From positions 55,198,042-55,258,041 of the forward strand of contig CM060734.1 in assembly GCA_030704615.1 (NCBI GenBank): 60,000 nucleotides of DNA, in the 5' to 3' direction. The position numbers and the translations under genes were made by a program. This document shows, piece by piece, positions 32,640 through 43,746 of the stretch. This DNA is from Takakia lepidozioides (Eukaryota > Streptophyta > Takakiopsida > Takakiales > Takakiaceae). The first letter of the stretch is position 1. Every line of letters begins with the position of its first letter. The notes below the pieces were generated by a model that was given only the letters and a program-made list of their open reading frames with translations, was not told the DNA's origin and searched no databases.

Positions 32640-34130
32640 AATGCCATGGGGACATGTCAGATCTGCTGTGCAAAGGCATGGCCAGCCGATGTTGGCAATT
32701 CATCCCTGGTAGGTGGGCTCACAGTTGAATGCCTGAAGAATGCCTGAACGACGATAAGTTTTACGTGGAGTATAATTATGCATGGTAAAATGCCCAGCAT
32801 GGGCGTGATAGGGAGGGCCCTTCCGAGATCTATGAGAAAATGATATGTGAAGGGGTGACACCAGACAAGGTCACCTTCACTTGCATTCTAACAGGTGTGG
32901 GTGCCCAACCTGGCAGCCCTGGACCAGGGCATAGAGGTCCACGGCGACATCACAAAGCTCAATTGTGGCCTGATATATCATTTTGGAGACTTGCCCTCGT
33001 CAACATGTATGCCAAATGTGGAAGTATGAAAGATGCACATCAATTGGGTTTTGACAATATGGCCACAAACGAAAACGTGTCTCATGGGAGTTGCCAATGA
33101 TGCAGGATATGCTAAGCGTGTGGGTGTGGAAGGGAGGCCCCTGCACCTACTTGAACAAATGCAACAGGAAGGCTTTGACGCCAATGTGGTGGTCATGGAG
33201 TGCAATGATTGCAGGATATGCTCAGCACAGGCGTGGTTGGGAGGCTGTCAAGATTTACCAGCAAATGAATATGGAAGGGGTAACACCCTACAGGCATGTC
33301 ATTTTTGCATTCTGAAAGGGCATGTGCCGGCCTTGGCAGCCCTAGAAAAGGCAAAGGAAGGTTCATGCAGACATGTATCAAAGCTTGGTTGCACCGACAT
33401 TGTTCTAGAAACTGCCCTTGCTGACATGTATGCCAAATGCGGAGCATGAAGGAATGCACGCCAGTGTTTGACAGCATGGATCAACGAAATGTGGTTGTCT
33501 TGGAATGGTGCATGCTTGCAGGGTACGCTCAGCAATGGATGTGGTATGGAGCCCTGCAACTATTTTGAACAAATGCAAAACAGGCTTGAAGCTGGACAAA
33601 GTTACTTTAATATAATTGTTCTCTCTGCATGTAGCCCATGTGGGTCTAGTGTGGATGAAAGTTTGTCACTATTTCAATTCCATTCACGGCCTCCACCCCT
33701 ACAGTGGCCCCGTTTTGGCTGCCATAGTAGAACTTCTTTGGCCGTGCAGGGCGGTTGGATGAGACGCAGAAGACTTCATTTAACAAAATGCCAATGGAAG
33801 CAGATGCTGCTGTGTGGGGAGCCTTGTTGTGCAAGCAAAATTCATGGTAATGTGGGTGTAGCATATGTGCAGCAAAGTGCCCTCTTTCAGTGGGATCCAA
33901 CGGATGCGCAATGTATTGTGCTGCTTATCGAACTCTGTGCTGCAGCGCAGCTGGCAGGTGGATGATACTGCCAAAGGTGATGAAAATGATGAAGACCGGG
34001 GGTGTCAGAAAGGATCCAGGGTCACTCACTGTCGCATTGAGGTCAACAACTGCTTGCATACGTTTCGTTGTAGATGACAAAGTGCACCCCGCCCAAATCA
34101 AAGAAATCCAATGCCTGAGCTGAAAGACTT
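32640..34130 (+). pseudogene. Decayed PLS-class PPR gene with E domain
   Basis: PPR pieces appear in all three frames: EKMICEGVTPDKVTFTCILT (about 32830), LALVNMYAKCGSMKDAHQ (about 32990), VVVMECND/MIAGYAQHRRGWEA (about 33190-33240), TALADMYAKCGA (about 33410), then an E-domain end, RIEVNNCLHTF with VVDDKVHPAQIKEIQ (about 34035-34110). These are the P, L and S repeats of plant organelle RNA-editing factors. Frameshifts every 100-200 bp show a dead copy. No intron is needed, as usual for the family. DYW domain not seen. Confidence 0.8.
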
Positions 34131-35156
34131 GTCTGGACAGATGAAGGAGGCCCCGGGTACTGCCTGAGAACGCGCTTTGTGGTTGCATAATGTGAAAGAG
34201 GGAGCAGAAAGGAACTTTTTCTTTGCTACCACAGTTAGAAGCTGGCCATTGCTTGCTTTTTTTTTTTGCCTCATCAGCACATCCCCCCCGGATTCCTCTC
34301 CGTAATCATCAAAAATCCTTCGTGTTGGTGTGGTGACTGCCACACAGCCACCAGATTCATCTCAAAAGATATTAGGCGAGCAAAATTGTTTTGTACGGGA
34401 CGCCAATAGTTTTCATTTTTCACCACTTCCAAGATGGGGTTTGCTCTTGCGGGGAATTACACTGTGACAGAAAAACATGCACAGAAATGAAGTGCCGTTG
34501 CAGAACTGTGAGGGTGGAATGTTTTTTGTAATTTTGTCCCATATTCTTTTAGTCAAAGAAAGAGCCAAGTCTTTTGCAACTGAGTTTTTAGGTCATAGAG
34601 CTGCTTCCGTACATCAGTTGGGAAATTAAATGCAGTAGATTTAGAATCTGATCTATGCTCACTGGGTGTACGATAGCAATTGAATAGAGGTCCCCCCAAG
34701 GAAGGCCAACAAGCAATCCCATTCCAAGCAGGTGCCGGTCAGCTAAATAACTAGTCATGTGAGGATCTCAAGGGGGTTCATGGGTCCTTTGAGAGATGAA
34801 CTTTTGGTGAGTTAGTTTTTTTTTTCTCACCTACCCAAGTGTTCAACAGCTGACATTCCACTCGACAGCATCATTTATGACCAGGGGTCACAGATTGCTG
34901 CAAATAGAGGAAAAAAGTGTTGGGGAGCGACTGTCGAATTTAATTAATATCCACATATATTTTCAAGCTATCCCTTCATCTTCAATCCCCAGAGGAGGTA
35001 TGCAAGCCCCCAGCTCCACACCCAGGAGTCCTGCGGGTCAGGTTATGCAGGGTGTGTGAAGCTTGCATCAGCAAAACAGAATCTCTCTAAAACTCACAGA
35101 AATGTACCAAAATTTCCTGCAACATAACCACAATAGAAAGAAAGTTCGGCAACATC
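34131..35156. other. Intergenic stretch
   Basis: I see no gene. Short homopolymers (T at about 34257 and 34818) and no repeated element recognised. Confidence 0.5.
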
Positions 35157-36383
35157 ATGAAGCATCTGGAGCCATCCTCCCTTGAAGAATTTGAGATGTT
35201 ACTCAGAAGAAATCAATCATTTGCTACTTCAGAATCTAGGCCCCAGGAGCTGTACAAGAATAGCTCCAGGTACAGATCCTGAAAGCTTTCCCTCGCTCCG
35301 ATTTGCGATAGGACATTTGATTGGCGAAGCACGGTCATCCTTCTCTGATTCTTGCATCTCAACAATTTCACCGAGAGATGAGGAAGAAAGGGAGAGCAGC
35401 ATCAAGACAGAAAATGGAGATGGAGAGATCCAGGAAGGGACCCCGAATGAGGATACAGCTGACGACAGGATCACTTTGCTCAGGGATGGTATCCCAAGAC
35501 CTTTTGCAACGGTAAATCTTTTTTGGACTTTCTCGTTCTTCCGTCTGGCCAGACACAAATGTTTTTTTGAGACACCCAGACCAGTGCTTAATTTAGCAGA
35601 TAGGACGCTGGTAGCAGTGAAGCGGAGATGATCGATGGTCGCATGCACTTGAGGTCACGATGCTACTAAAACCCGGTCAAAGGAAGTTCACTACTGGGGA
35701 GTGCATTTTTATATCTTCCCCTTCACCTGGTACTCTGATGCCATAAGGCTACATAGAGGATTCATGTCTCAAGAGTTTGGGTTGAAGACCTAAGACTTTG
35801 CAGTCAGGGAGATATGCATGTTCTTCAAGAGTTTGGGTTGAAAGACCTAAGACTTTTTGCATTCAGGAAGAATGCTTTCATTGGATCCTTGCGGACCTGA
35901 AGTCGAATTACATGGCAGAAGAGGTGGGATTTCAAAATCCAACATCAGTGCAAGTCCTTGCCTCTTATTCTATCTGGTCAAGACTGCATCCCCCATGCCC
36001 AGGTGATGTTTAAATTTCCGACAGCTCAACATGTTACTTTATATCTGAAGTGGGACTGCAAAATAAGTTCTAATCACTGCACATGGGAGCCTGTTCTATA
36101 AGCAATTGGATGAGGTCCATCAATTTATGGCTACTCTCGTAGTAACTTCAAGGTTCTAGTGTGAATGTTTGCACCATTGTTTTCATCCCAGAAAGCCCTT
36201 TGTAGAAGCTCTGGTTTGGATTTCTTGATACATGATTTCTGTCTTGCTTGTTTCATATATGGTATGCAGTCGGGTTCTGGGAAGACAATGACTTACCTCC
36301 TTCCCACTCTCACGAAGATTGTTCCGACTCGAGCAGCTGTGCAAGCTATAGTGGTTGTCCCGACTCGAGAATTGGGCATGCAG
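35157..36383 (+). pseudogene. N-terminal part of a DEAD-box RNA helicase, frameshifted and truncated
   Basis: The start may be ATG 35157 (MKHLEPSSLEEFEMLLRRNQ), broken at 35279. The frame reopens as RDEEERESSIKTENGDGE and ends RDGIPRPFAT at a GTAAAT donor (35511). Exon 35867-36002 has ILADLKSNYMAEEVGFQNPT (Q-motif region) and, after one extra base near 35959, PLILSGQDCIPHAQ. Exon 36270-36383 has SGSGKTMTYLLPTLTKI (motif I) and VVVPTRELGMQV (motif Ia). The PTRAAVQA-VVVPTRELGMQV run recalls plastid RH58. Nothing of motifs II-VI follows; MITE, SINE and AT-rich repeats come instead. Most likely a dead fragment. Confidence 0.75.
35762..35873 (+). repeat. 56-bp tandem duplication at a splice acceptor
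   Basis: CAAGAGTTTGGGTTGAA-GACCTAAGACTTT occurs at 35770 and 35826, followed by CAG-TCAGGGA and CATTCAGGAA. The second copy supplies the acceptor of the DEAD-box exon at 35867. Confidence 0.75.
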
Positions 36384-36683
36384 GTACTGGACACTAATGA
36401 ATTAACAAGTTGGTGCTGTTATGCACAGTGGTTTTTGGACAATCTGTGCAGGGGACTTCCATAGCTCATGCATTCCAGTTTCAATATTGACAGTAGCGGT
36501 GATTGGCAGATGAGAGAGGGAGACAGTAGTGGAAGCAAGGTGGATGGACATAAAAACTATATGGGTTAAAGCTAATGGCACATTCAATGCAGGTTAACCC
36601 CTAAAGGACGAAGTGACCCAAACTGGGTCGGTTCGTTTAGAAAAGTGGCTCGTTATCACTGGGGTTAAGCCTGATTTGGGCAT

Positions 36684-36995
36684 CACTTTACACTAGGGAC
36701 CAAGACCAAGCGGACATGGAGCATTCTTATTGGTCGAGGGCCGAAATTGGTCCCAATGGCTTTACATTAGGGACCAAGCCCAAAAGACCAAAGCGGGCCA
36801 ATATGCTTACATGGCACCTATTTTTGCTTCAATGGCACCTACTTTCGGCGCGAACTTTTTGGTCCAGACCAAGGAAAAGGAACCCTCCTAATAGCGGGGC
36901 CAACTCTTTGCCTCCAGACCAAGACGTCGGACCAAGACCAGCCCAAGAACTTCTCAGTCCCACGATTTATTGGTCTTGGTCCCTAGTGTAAAGTG
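36684..36995. mobile_element. MITE with perfect 26-bp terminal inverted repeats
   Basis: The 312-bp unit begins CACTTTACACTAGGGACCAA (36684) and ends with its reverse complement (36970-36995), 26 of 26 bases matching. Subterminal GGGACCAAG motifs repeat inside. GGGC just outside both ends may extend the inverted repeat and would suit a PIF/Harbinger-like family, with TTT/TTA as an imperfect 3-bp duplication. No transposase is encoded. Confidence 0.85.
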
Positions 36996-37088
36996 GCCCT
37001 TAAGCTCATTGGAAAGGTAATCGAGTCAGCTATGAGGTGGCATTTCCCAATTCGTCATTGGCCTGGCTCGAGCCCTAGTAAATACTTA

Positions 37089-37236
37089 AGAATCCGAGTT
37101 GGTTTCACGGTAGCGTGACGGTAAGGTGATAGCAACGCACATGGTGAGGTTCTGGGTTCGATTCTTGATGGGAGGCTCTTGTAGTGTAACCCTCTGCAAC
37201 CCTTGTCTCTCATGTAACTCTCTGGTTAGTCCATTT
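37089..37236 (+). mobile_element. SINE-like tRNA-derived unit
   Basis: A B-box-like GGGTTCGATTC (about 37156) lies about 45 bp after a weak A-box-like TAGCGTGACGG. AATACTTA flanks both sides (37081-37088 and 37237-37244) and may be the target duplication. Confidence 0.4.
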
Positions 37237-37244
37237 AATACTTA

Positions 37245-38510
37245 GCCAAATTTGGACTTAGTCAAATTTCGAGACCAAGTGACACTCCATTTTGTGTAAC
37301 CCCGAGCGGAGTTATACACCTCGTCATGTAACCCAATGTAACCCCAAGTGGGATTACACGGGTTGTAACCAGTGTTGTACCGGTATATAGGGTATTCCCT
37401 GGTATGTGCACAGGTATATGCAATGGTATCAAGGACCCTACCAGCCTGATATCAACCAAGAGAAATACCTCAGCTATGCACAAGTTGCCCCCAATAAGCC
37501 CCAAATTAATACCCTGGCTTCTACCATACCAATATGGTATTCATTATTGTCATACCCTTGTAGATACCAGTACTCCCCCCTTGGTGTGGCGAAGTCCCTC
37601 GAGTATTCGCTGTATAGCATAGGTGGGGGCCCGCTTCTTCAATGTCTAGTGTAATGGCTGTAAATTTTAGTTCAGAGGCTGATTTGGTCAAGGATCACGA
37701 AGATGAATTGCAAGAGGCTGGATATTTTGATGACTTCAGCTGTAATCATTACAGGTTTCATCTGTCAGGGAGAGAATGAGGCTGAGAGAATGTGGCCTCC
37801 ACATGGCGCCAGCGTTTCTTTTAAGAAATTTAGAAAACAGCACGAGTGGCTACAGAGTTTTGCAAAAAACAGCGATACGATCTGTTTATCCACTGAAATT
37901 CATCCTCCTCTGTACTTTAATCCATTTAAATCATCCATATTTGGCGAATTCATCCCCATAATTTATTTTTTATTTGGAGAAGTTTGGCGATTTCATCCAT
38001 GAAAAATAGGGAATTTGTGACAGAATATTCTATTTTATTTTTGACGTCACAATCTGGTAATAAATCAACAATAAAAGAATGGTTGCATGGTGGATGGTGC
38101 CGCAACTCCAAACCCTAACACTTGCTACATAAAAGCAAAAGAAGAACATCAACAAAAGTTTGTTGTAGCCCCCACAACAAACGTAAAAGAAGAACATCAA
38201 GGCTTTGTTCCCATGGACAAAAGTAAAAGCTCGTTAGGATGCTAGCTAGTGCCAAGTTTTAGTTGACAGAAGGCCACGTCGACAGGTTTTGGCTAAACCC
38301 TAATACAATTTAGCCAAAAAAGATCACATTCTTTTTTTGTTGAGGAACTTAGGGGAGGAAGCCTGCAAAAGCTTTATTTGAATTATTGAAGGGAAGACTT
38401 TAAAAAGCATTGTCTCTATGGCACCCACTTATGGCACCCACTTTGGAGGTTTATCTTTTCCTCTATGTACCACTTGGGCCTTTGTGCTTCCATCCCTTTT
38501 TTTTAAATAA
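37245..38510. other. Repeat-rich stretch without a gene
   Basis: Contains clustered TGTAACCCC-like and GGTAT/ATACC motifs at 37290-37570. I see no coding exon. Confidence 0.4.
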
Positions 38511-38511
38511 T

Positions 38512-38920
38512 AATAATAAGGGAAAAAATTAAAACCCAAGTATAGGCCCGAAGGCTACCATAAGGACTGAACGGTAAACCAACACGGAGAAGATGACTGA
38601 TAACGTTTGAACGATAGAGTCGTGAACTTGAGAAGAACTAAGTCCTTGGATTGCAGCTTTGGTATTCACATTAATTTCAATGTCAATTTTTAGCCAAATA
38701 GCCATATTGTTAATAGATATAAATTGAATTTTATTATTTTTTGAATTATTGAAGGGAAAAAAATTAAAAACCCTTATAGGCCCAAAGGCTGCCACAACTC
38801 CTGAACGGTAAACCATGACGGAGATTCCGACGATAACGTCTGGACGATAGGCCATGAGTCGTGAACTCGAGAAGAACTAAGTGCCTGGATTTCAGCTATG
38901 GTATTCAAAATAATAATTTT
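38512..38920. repeat. Pair of diverged direct repeats, about 170 bp each
   Basis: Copies at about 38520-38690 and 38755-38920 share TATAGGCCC-AAGGCT, CTGAACGGTAAACCA, ACGATA, GAGTCGTGAACT and GAGAAGAACTAAGT. Each is preceded by a GAATTATTGAAGGGAA-like stretch (38377 and 38741). Confidence 0.75.
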
Positions 38921-38924
38921 ATTT

Positions 38925-39015
38925 TTGTATAGGGATTTGAACCCTTATAGCTATCCATTATAGCATACAAAATTACAGCCCAAAGGCCTTTAGATTAACC
39001 ATAAAGGTTAAAGAA
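38925..39015 (-). mobile_element. Possible minus-strand SINE-like unit
   Basis: On the minus strand GGTTAATCTAAAGG is followed about 50 bp later by GGGTTCAAATCCC, resembling Pol III A and B boxes, then an A/T-rich tail. The tRNA stems do not close properly, so a working tRNA is unlikely. Confidence 0.3.
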
Positions 39016-39099
39016 AAAAAAGTTTTTGAAATATAATATGACAAATAATTGGACTGAATGGATTTTGAACTTATTGAAATAATGAAATCTGAGGTTGAA

Positions 39100-39200
39100 A
39101 ACATGATATAATATAGTATTATAGTATTATATTATTATATTATTTTTAAATTAATATCTATATTATTATATATTATTAATAGTTCAAATAAATTCGTTCA
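39100..39200. repeat. AT-rich low-complexity sequence
   Basis: Runs of TATTATA and ATATTATTAT with almost no G or C. Confidence 0.8.
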
Positions 39201-39299
39201 TATAAATATTATAATTAATATATTTGGAGTTTTTGAGATGTAATATGATAAATATTTTGGTTGATTGGATTTAAGTTGGAATGATGAATATGAGGTTGA

Positions 39300-39740
39300 G
39301 AGCATGATACAATACGATAATGTGTTGTACACATCCGATCCTTCACATCACACAACTCATCATTCGTAGTCCGCAACTCATCCTTCGTAACTTCACATTC
39401 GGCTGTGACAACACGCAACTCAGTACTCATCCGATCCTTCACAATATGCAACTCATCCTTCATAGTCACCTTCGGTTGTGACAGCACCTTCTAGAGGTGC
39501 TAGTTCTCTTGTCAATCTCTCAATCTCCTTCTTGAACGCCGGCGGCCCAGTTGTCAACTTCTTAGACTTAGGAATGGTCTTTTGTGTTGAGGAGATGACT
39601 CCAAATTGAATTTGACATGGTGGCAAGGACTTTCTTTTCATCGCTCAAGGCCTTGTATAATTGTGATTGCTCCCGCAGTTCCTTATTTTTCGCTTCAAGC
39701 TCCACATTTTTCTCTTTGAGTGATTTATTTGGCCCAAGAC
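39300..39740 (-). pseudogene. Coiled-coil reading-frame remnant
   Basis: Minus strand from about 39737 reads NKSLKEKNVELEAKNKELRE, QSQLYKALSDEKKVLATMSN and SIWSHLLNTKDHS, stop near 39586. Other frames further on give FKKEIERLTRELAPLEGAV and repeats of the type KDEL-VKDRM. The heptad-like Leu pattern indicates a coiled coil. Family not recognised; a transposon-encoded protein is possible. Confidence 0.4.
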
Positions 39741-39763
39741 ATTAACATCCTTGTCGTTTAGAT

Positions 39764-42240
39764 GTGGCTTCAAAAATGAATAAAACTATAACTCATCAAT
39801 TGCAATCAATCCTACAAAAATGCAAAACTCATCAGATCAAAGTAATCAAACGAATCAAAAAATGGTCATTTTTTAATGCACAACAAATGTCTGCACAATT
39901 AGCAATCTACATGGTTTTTACTAATCTCTTCCATTGGATCATTCATCAAGATCATTTCAATTTGTCAATACTTCTATAGTAGAAGATCAAACATTTGTTT
40001 ATAAACCAACACATATGTTATGTGAACTCCCTCCAGTTTGAACCGATGTAAAATGTATATCGGTAATTGATAAATATATAGGAAGGCCAGTTCAATCATT
40101 AAACCATATTTCTCTTACAGGAGTAAGTGCTGAATTATATAATATCAAATCATTTAAACGGAACGGAAAAACAAGTTATACAATGGATTAATTATAATGT
40201 ACATCGTGATTCAGAAAATCATTACGAGAACAATTACTTCTGTTTTTGCCAATATTTCAAAATACAAAGCATCTTAAAAAATAAATTGGCATCATGGCAT
40301 CAACCCTACACAAACGAACAAACTCTTATTGGAAACATCCGGAAAAGTTTTATTTGTACATTCCCCCAAAATAAAACAATTGTGGATGTAGATTGGTCTC
40401 ACTTAAAACCAATTGCCCATTATTTGGTACATACAAATGATAATAACATATGGATGGATCTTTTTTCAAATTTCGATATTAAAACTAGTCCAAATTTTAT
40501 CTAAAAAAAAACTAATAACTTAACAAATACTAATGGAATTGAATCGTGAGATTTAAACTTTGAGCGTCGAGTAATTCCTTGAGTTCATACAGAATACATA
40601 AATATATATTATAATTCAATAATTTGTATGATAAACTTTTGTCAAGTTATAAGTAGGTTTTATTCTATGGTTCGCACGTTGAACATACAACAACGGTTTA
40701 TTTTTTAGGATGTTTTGCACAAAAAAAGTATAAATCTTCATGAACCTATCCATCGTTTTTTAATTGATAGGGCTGGCACTGGAAAATTTTCACTTAATGA
40801 TTATAATACAATGTCTTCTTCGTTTGTACATCAAACAAAATAAAAATTCAGATCCTCTAAAAGAAATCTTCAAAATGGCGTACACTATGAAAGCTGCTTT
40901 TAACATAGATGGATCAACTGGTTTGGCCATTCCTTTTAACGAATTATCATCTTTGAATGATGAACGTTGTAACAGATTAAGTTGATTAACAAAATAATAT
41001 AATCAGTTATAATTGCTCGTATTAGATGAAATTTCAGTGATTGAAAATCGGATGTTAACATTTATTAATAGGTGTTTAAGAACAAGAAGACGAGTACACA
41101 ACAGTTTTTTTTTTAATTTAATCTTGATACTATCGTTACTCGAGATCTATAAGGGTGTTCTCTTTTCTTTTCTTTTCTATATCTACAGACTATTGACCCA
41201 TAGCATACTTTGTCCACAGGCAAGTGCTTGTGTTGCCTATCACATGTCCCCGCAGCTGTAGCTCTGGAGTTGGTTCAAGATCGCAAGGCAAAAGTGCTCT
41301 TTCACAAACAAGCTGGACCAACCAATTCGTCTGGTGGTGGACAACCGCTACAGAGCATTTGCAGGTCTGGAGTTGGTTCAAGATTGTGGCGAAAGGGCTT
41401 TTTCACAAACAAGCTGGACCAAACAATTCGTCTGGTGGAGGACAACCGCTACAGAGCAGCTGCAGGTCTGGAGTTGGTTAAGGCGAAAGGGCTCTTTCAC
41501 AAAGAAGCTGGACCAAGCAATTCGTCTGGTGGAGGTCAACCTAGCGGTTGTGCCGCCATTGGTAATCACTTATTCTTTTCATCATATGTATTGCTTAATT
41601 TGTTGTTGATGTTCAATAACCTCTTGTTGGTGTCGGTGTTGATGCAGATGCAGATGCAGATCTCGATAGAAATGCAAATGACGATGAGGGAAACATGACA
41701 AACTTTTATGCCATGTATTGATACAGGTAATGCGACAAACTGATATTATGCAGTTCATTGAAATTCTCAATAGGGTCAGAATTGCCAAACAAACAAACGA
41801 CGATATAACTATTAGAATTAGACTTTGCTATAAGAACGCCCCATCCGATCCTACATTCTCACATCTTTTAAAAAAAAACGAATCTACCCAAGACCACAAT
41901 AATATAACATTTGAAAGAATAAACGAGCAAGTTTATTTTCTTAAAGCAAATGATATGAGATATAATACATGTCCCCACATTTTTCTCTGTCTGCTGAACC
42001 AAACAAAACTGCTGGTCTGCATGCCGAAATACAAGTGAAATCCAATATGTTGGTAGAATTATGCATAGAAAATTACACAACAGATGATGGGCTTATAAAT
42101 GGAGCAAATGGTATATTTGATACTAGTCATCAAAATTTGAAGTCTGTTAGTCAGAGAGTTATGATTGCATCTCGCAATGTGCAAGATGGATTTCTGCGGT
42201 TAGTACCCAGCCTCCAAATATTGGTGTGAGATCAGGAGCC
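39764..42240 (+). pseudogene. Decayed Helitron/PIF1-type helicase
   Basis: Pieces in order: QQMSAQLAIYMVF then LPLDHSSRSFQFVNTS (the Helitron block before the helicase), NKLASWHQPYTNEQ, a Walker A relic FLIDRAGTGK (about 40757), AYTMKAAFNIDGST-LAIPFNELSSLNDERCNRL (about 40880), Walker B LVLDEISVIENRMLTFI (about 41017), VMRQTDIMQFIEILNRVRIA (about 41724), and TAGLHAEIQVKSNMLVELC with TDDGLINGANGIF (about 42010-42115). These match PIF1-like helicases of Helitrons, which unwind DNA for rolling-circle transposition. Numerous stops and frameshifts; AT-rich. The part with motif GDFxQLPPV is replaced by tandem repeats (41263-41560). Confidence 0.75.
41263..41560 (+). repeat. Three tandem copies of a 100-bp unit
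   Basis: CTGGAGTTGGTTCAAGA starts at 41263 and 41367 and, as CTGGAGTTGGTTAAGG, at about 41468. Each copy contains CACAAACAAGCTGGACCAA and CAATTCGTCTGGTGG. GC content is well above the flanking Helitron relic, so it is a later insertion. Confidence 0.85.
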
Positions 42241-43337
42241 CTTATAGAAACCACCTTTCAATTTGCAGAAAAGAATGTGTTTTAGATATGATGTGTACAA
42301 TTAGGGGTCAGTGTAATGTCGGGAACAAAAATAAGTCTCTCCATTTTGTATTCAAATATTTGAGGCAAAGAACTGAAAATGTGGTCCAATTGAGCATTAC
42401 AATCATCCATCAACTGGGAATTGTTCAAAAGAACGTTCTCTTTACAGGGCTAAGTTGGCTTTCTACACATATACCATCCACAAATGTAATTCTTGTGTTT
42501 CCATTCTTGATACAATAGAATCCATGGTTTCCCTGGGGACAAATTTCGGCTACACCACTCACTTCCATTTTGCAGATACTCATGATGGGATCAACATATA
42601 CTTGGGGTTGATATCTGACATCATGTCCTGTCTAGCAACACGCACAACTGTTGTCTTTCACACGTATGGGTCATCATACTACTTGACCCAAATAGTCGCA
42701 CTTTTCAGTGAAGGAAAATACGCTTGATAATACTGAAATTCTCCATTCTGCCTCCACTCTTCAACACATCAAAGAGAGCATAAGGCAACAAATGTAAGAA
42801 ACTGCACTGTCAATAGGAAAACCCCTTCTTCAACGGTTTACAAATCATAAGGAAAGTTGATGCACCTTGAAGCACCTTGAAGAGGGTCACACAGATAAAT
42901 GTGTGATCTTGTTCACGCATGTACACCCCATCATCCTTATCACCAATAGGATGGTTGGGATCTTGTGAATATGGTGAAAAATATATTTTCCATTGTTTGT
43001 GTGGTAATGGCACTTGAAAATGGGCAGTAACTAAACAATCCACAACGATCAACAAAATTCTACAAATGTCGAGTCGAAACGACCACAACGCTTTACAGCC
43101 AATGAGACAATTGCTAGGGACAATAACTAGGGTAGCCTTCTTATCCTAAGATCATTTATACGGGAGGATTTTTAAAAGATGCACACATAGGATACGGAAC
43201 CTACAACATTGGCACTAGTACAAAGTCGATATAGCATGGTCATCCAAAACCACATAATCACGGGTTATCAATATCACATTTAACGAAAAAATTGCTGATT
43301 CCACATAACCGGGTTGATAACCTGGTTTCATACCCTG
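42241..43337. other. Stretch without a recognised gene
   Basis: Short frames on both strands (for example 42455-42727 plus, 42810-43088 minus) match nothing I know and lack splice support. It may be the 3' part of the Helitron relic. Confidence 0.4.
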
Positions 43338-43348
43338 AAAACCTAATA

Positions 43349-43542
43349 GCTCAGCTGGAAAGTGCACAATGTGTCGCCTTGGTGGTTCGGGGTTCAAACC
43401 CGCTGCCCATGTGTGGATTGTTCAGTGGTGTTCTGTTTGGATCATGTGTGCCTCCATTGCCCATAAATGAAAGGGGGTTATGTTGCCCCCTCCTTGAAGG
43501 GCTTGAATTGGGGCTGTTGCTCCCAGGTTTAAGAAAACAACA
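43349..43542 (+). mobile_element. tRNA-derived SINE with 11-bp target duplication
   Basis: The head reads TAGCTCAGCTGG (A box) and GGGGTTCAAACCC (B box) about 40 bp apart, a tRNA-like Pol III promoter. The unit is about 194 bp and ends in an A-rich tail (AAGAAAACAAC). AAAACCTAATA occurs just before (43338-43348) and just after (43543-43553). Confidence 0.88.
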
Positions 43543-43710
43543 AAAACCTAATAACCGCCCAACACTGCTTTGCATACCATCTACAAACAACCAGTATAGA
43601 TTATATAATCTACAAACAACCAGTTCTTTATGGACTGACTTCAGTTCATCCTGTTTTGAAGGATGCACAGTGCAGGAGTGAGGTTGAGTGCAGGTACAGA
43701 AGCTAGTGTT

Positions 43711-43719
43711 AAACCCTAA
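43711..43719 (+). promoter_or_regulatory. Telo-box before the 43747 reading frame
   Basis: AAACCCTAA, about 28 bp upstream of ATG 43747, with a second AAACCCCA nearby. This is a common core-promoter-proximal element in plants. Confidence 0.5.
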
Positions 43720-43746
43720 TCACTAAACCCCACTTTCGTTGATCGA

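Noticed and set aside
38925-39015. True tRNA gene on the minus strand
   Set aside because: A and B box-like sequences are present but acceptor and T stems do not pair properly; kept only as a weak SINE-like call.
41210-41698. 162-codon plus-strand frame
   Set aside because: It follows the 100-bp tandem repeat through all frames; no independent evidence of coding.
42810-43088. 92-codon minus-strand frame
   Set aside because: No recognised motif and no splice context.
43345-43410. True tRNA gene on the plus strand
   Set aside because: The boxes are good but no acceptor stem closes and the unit continues to an A-rich tail with target duplications, so it is a SINE.
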